DNA from: an uncultured bacterium
Lineage (GTDB): Bacteria > Bacillota > Clostridia > Oscillospirales > Acutalibacteraceae
NCBI GenBank assembly: GCA_905215105.1
Contig: CAJMOI010000021.1
Span: forward strand, 1 to 21,659
Reading direction: 5' to 3'
Length of the DNA stretch: 21,659 bases
In this document: positions 20,806-21,659 of the stretch, one piece after another
Position numbering within the stretch: position 1 is the first letter of the stretch
Layout: each line of letters opens with the position of its first letter
Position numbers and translations under genes: made by a program
Notes under the pieces: model-generated
The model's input: the letters and a program-made list of their open reading frames with translations, nothing else
What the model was told of the DNA's origin: nothing
Databases searched by the model: none

Positions 20806-20838
20806 ATGGTACAATCGTTATCTCTATCGCTATGGTAC
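20806..20838 (-). promoter_or_regulatory. Repeated-box region upstream of the endolysin gene
   Basis: ATGGTAC occurs twice (20806-20812 and 20832-20838), with ATCGTTAT and ATCGCTAT in between (each 8 bp, 12 bases apart). It lies 18-50 bp before the endolysin start. I find no clear sigma-A promoter here, so this may be an operator or an activator-dependent promoter. Confidence 0.3.
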
Positions 20839-20896
20839 CGTTTTTCGGAGCGGCGCACTCCCCCTTATTTTTATGAAAAGACAGGGGAGCACAAAG

Positions 20897-20918
20897 AAAA
20901 AAGGCCGCTTTCGCGGCC
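20897..20918 (-). terminator. Rho-independent terminator of the ACT-domain gene
   Basis: On the minus strand GGCCGC-GAAA-GCGGCC, a perfect 6-bp stem with a GNRA tetraloop, followed by six T. It starts 8 bases after the ACT gene stop and isolates it from the endolysin-holin unit. Confidence 0.92.
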
Positions 20919-20925
20919 CTTTTGT

Positions 20926-21351
20926 TTATCCGATATCTTCCTGTGTCAGGATGGTGACGCCGTTTTCCTTCAGGACTTCGATGCCCCGTTCCAGCTCGTC
21001 GGTGCGGATGATAATGGAAGCCTTGCCGCTGTCCTTGCTGACAAAGGCATACATATACTCCACACTGATGGCGTTGTCCGCCAACACCCGCATGGCCTTG
21101 GCGAACTCACCGGGGCGGTCGCTGAGACCCATCATCAGCACGCTGGTGATGGAAACCGTCATGCCGGCCTCCCGCAGCACGTCCTCCGCTTTCCGGGGGT
21201 CGTCCACAATCAGACGCAGAATGCCGAAATCCCGGGTGTCCGCAATGGTCAGTGCCCGGATATCCACGCCTGCTTTGGCAATGGCTTCGGTGATTTCCGC
21301 CAGGCGTCCCGATTTATTTTCCACAAAAACTGAAAGCTGCTGTACCTGCAT
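20926..21351 (-). CDS. Double ACT-domain protein
   Basis: Protein of 141 residues made of two ACT domains: 3-68 (QLSVFVENKSGRLAEITEAI...DFGILRLIVDDP) and 70-135 (VSITSVLMMGLSDRPGEFAKAM...SIIIRTDELERGIEVL). ACT domains bind amino acids and related ligands. Stand-alone double-ACT proteins of this length are often found beside phenylacetate-CoA ligase or amino-acid genes in Clostridia; here the upstream neighbour is a polar amino acid ABC ATPase, in keeping with amino-acid sensing. The start at 21351 is set by the homology and by AAAGGAAGG upstream. It has its own consensus promoter (21421-21449) and terminator (20897-20918), so it is monocistronic. Confidence 0.92.
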   Translation of the reverse strand: MQVQQLSVFVENKSGRLAEITEAIAKAGVDIRALTIADTRDFGILRLIVDDPRKAEDVLREAGMTVSITSVLMMGLSDRPGEFAKAMRVLADNAISVEYMYAFVSKDSGKASIIIRTDELERGIEVLKENGVTILTQEDIG

Positions 21352-21420
21352 GAAGATCCTTCCTTTCAATATCCCGAATTTTCACCGCCGGTTTTCCTCC
21401 CTCCGGCCCTCTTCCCCTTT

Positions 21421-21449
21421 ATTATACAGGGGCTTTTCCCGGGATGCAA
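21421..21449 (-). promoter_or_regulatory. Sigma-A promoter of the ACT-domain gene
   Basis: On the minus strand TTGCAT (21444-21449), a 17-bp spacer and TATAAT (21421-21426). It lies between the ABC ATPase stop and the ACT gene, and the transcript would begin about 63 bases before the start codon. Confidence 0.82.
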
Positions 21450-21473
21450 GAAAAACCGGAAGGGAGAAGGCAC

Positions 21474-21659
21474 TCAGTTCTCCGCATACCGGGAAAGGAA
21501 TTTCCGGGTGCGCTCCTCTTTTGGGTTTTCAATCACGTCTCTGGCGGCGCCCTGCTCCACAATCACGCCGTTATCCATGAAAATTACCTGATCTGCCACG
21601 TCCCGGGCAAAGGCCATTTCGTGGGTGACGATAATCATGGTGGTTTTCTGGCTGGCAAG
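21474..21659 (-). CDS. Polar amino acid ABC transporter ATP-binding protein, C-terminal part
   Basis: The last 61 residues of an ABC ATPase run in from the right edge. MIIVTHEMAFARDVADQVIFMDNGVIVEQG contains the switch His (THEM) and the following signature, which is diagnostic for the GlnQ/HisP/ArtP group that drives uptake of polar amino acids. The end (NPKEERTRKFLSRY) is also typical. The stop is at 21474-21476. The gene body, Walker A and partners lie beyond the window; no terminator is evident before the ACT gene promoter. Confidence 0.9.
   Translation of the reverse strand, partial: LASQKTTMIIVTHEMAFARDVADQVIFMDNGVIVEQGAARDVIENPKEERTRKFLSRYAEN

Noticed and set aside
1..21659. CRISPR array, tRNA, rRNA, transposase or integrase genes
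   Set aside because: No spaced direct repeats, cloverleaf with TTCRA arm, rRNA signature or DDE/tyrosine-recombinase motifs were seen on either strand.

Overview
The window reads as a chromosomal segment of a GC-rich Clostridia member, most likely an Oscillospiraceae/Ruminococcaceae-type gut anaerobe. The evidence is strong AAAGGAGG-type ribosome sites, sigma-A promoters close to TTGACA/TATAAT, the clostridial pth-mfd-foldase order, a Gram-positive wall toolkit (GH25 muramidases, an LCP protein, a lipoprotein) and a cytosolic GcnA-like GH20 enzyme. No rRNA, tRNA, CRISPR array, integrase or transposase was seen.

Layout. 1-1031: 3' part of a secreted or surface GH25 muramidase with a Pro-rich linker and a GW repeat. 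1091-2375: dtd (minus) back to back with an orphan ABC ATPase (plus). 2372-2920: a consensus promoter, a leader of about 190 nt, a small HPr/Crh-like protein and a terminator. 2989-6005: an MBL-fold hydrolase (minus) and a GcnA-like hexosaminidase (plus) diverge from a 344-bp spacer. The spacer holds two good promoters, two inverted repeats and a 163-bp element with inverted ends. 6038-10718: an OPA-type MFS transporter (minus) diverges from a deoR-PHP-sulfatase operon (plus). 10777-11753: a regulator with an ArsR-like DNA-binding domain fused to a beta-rich domain I do not recognise. 11787-12221: a CopZ-like metallochaperone and a 39-residue membrane protein. 12383-13760: an LCP wall-polymer ligase. 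13767-19142: pth-mfd and a PrsA/SurA-like lipoprotein (all minus). 19307-20788: an endolysin-holin pair (minus). 20926-21659: a double-ACT protein and the end of a polar amino acid ABC ATPase (minus).

How the genes may work together. The centre of the window (about 4.0-11.8 kb) looks like a small regulated locus for uptake and cytosolic processing of a modified, probably sulfated amino sugar or glycan. It has a transporter, a Cys-type sulfatase without signal peptide, a PHP hydrolase, a cytosolic GH20 and two local regulators. Direct-repeat T-rich boxes lie between the divergent MFS and deoR promoters, and a similar box lies in the MBL/GH20 spacer, so one DeoR protein could control both. The substrate is inference.

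The least explained pieces are the 163-bp inverted-end element transcribed as the MBL-gene leader, the ArsR-fusion regulator, the HPr/Crh-like protein with its long or leaderless 5' region, and a phage-style lysis cassette isolated among housekeeping genes.
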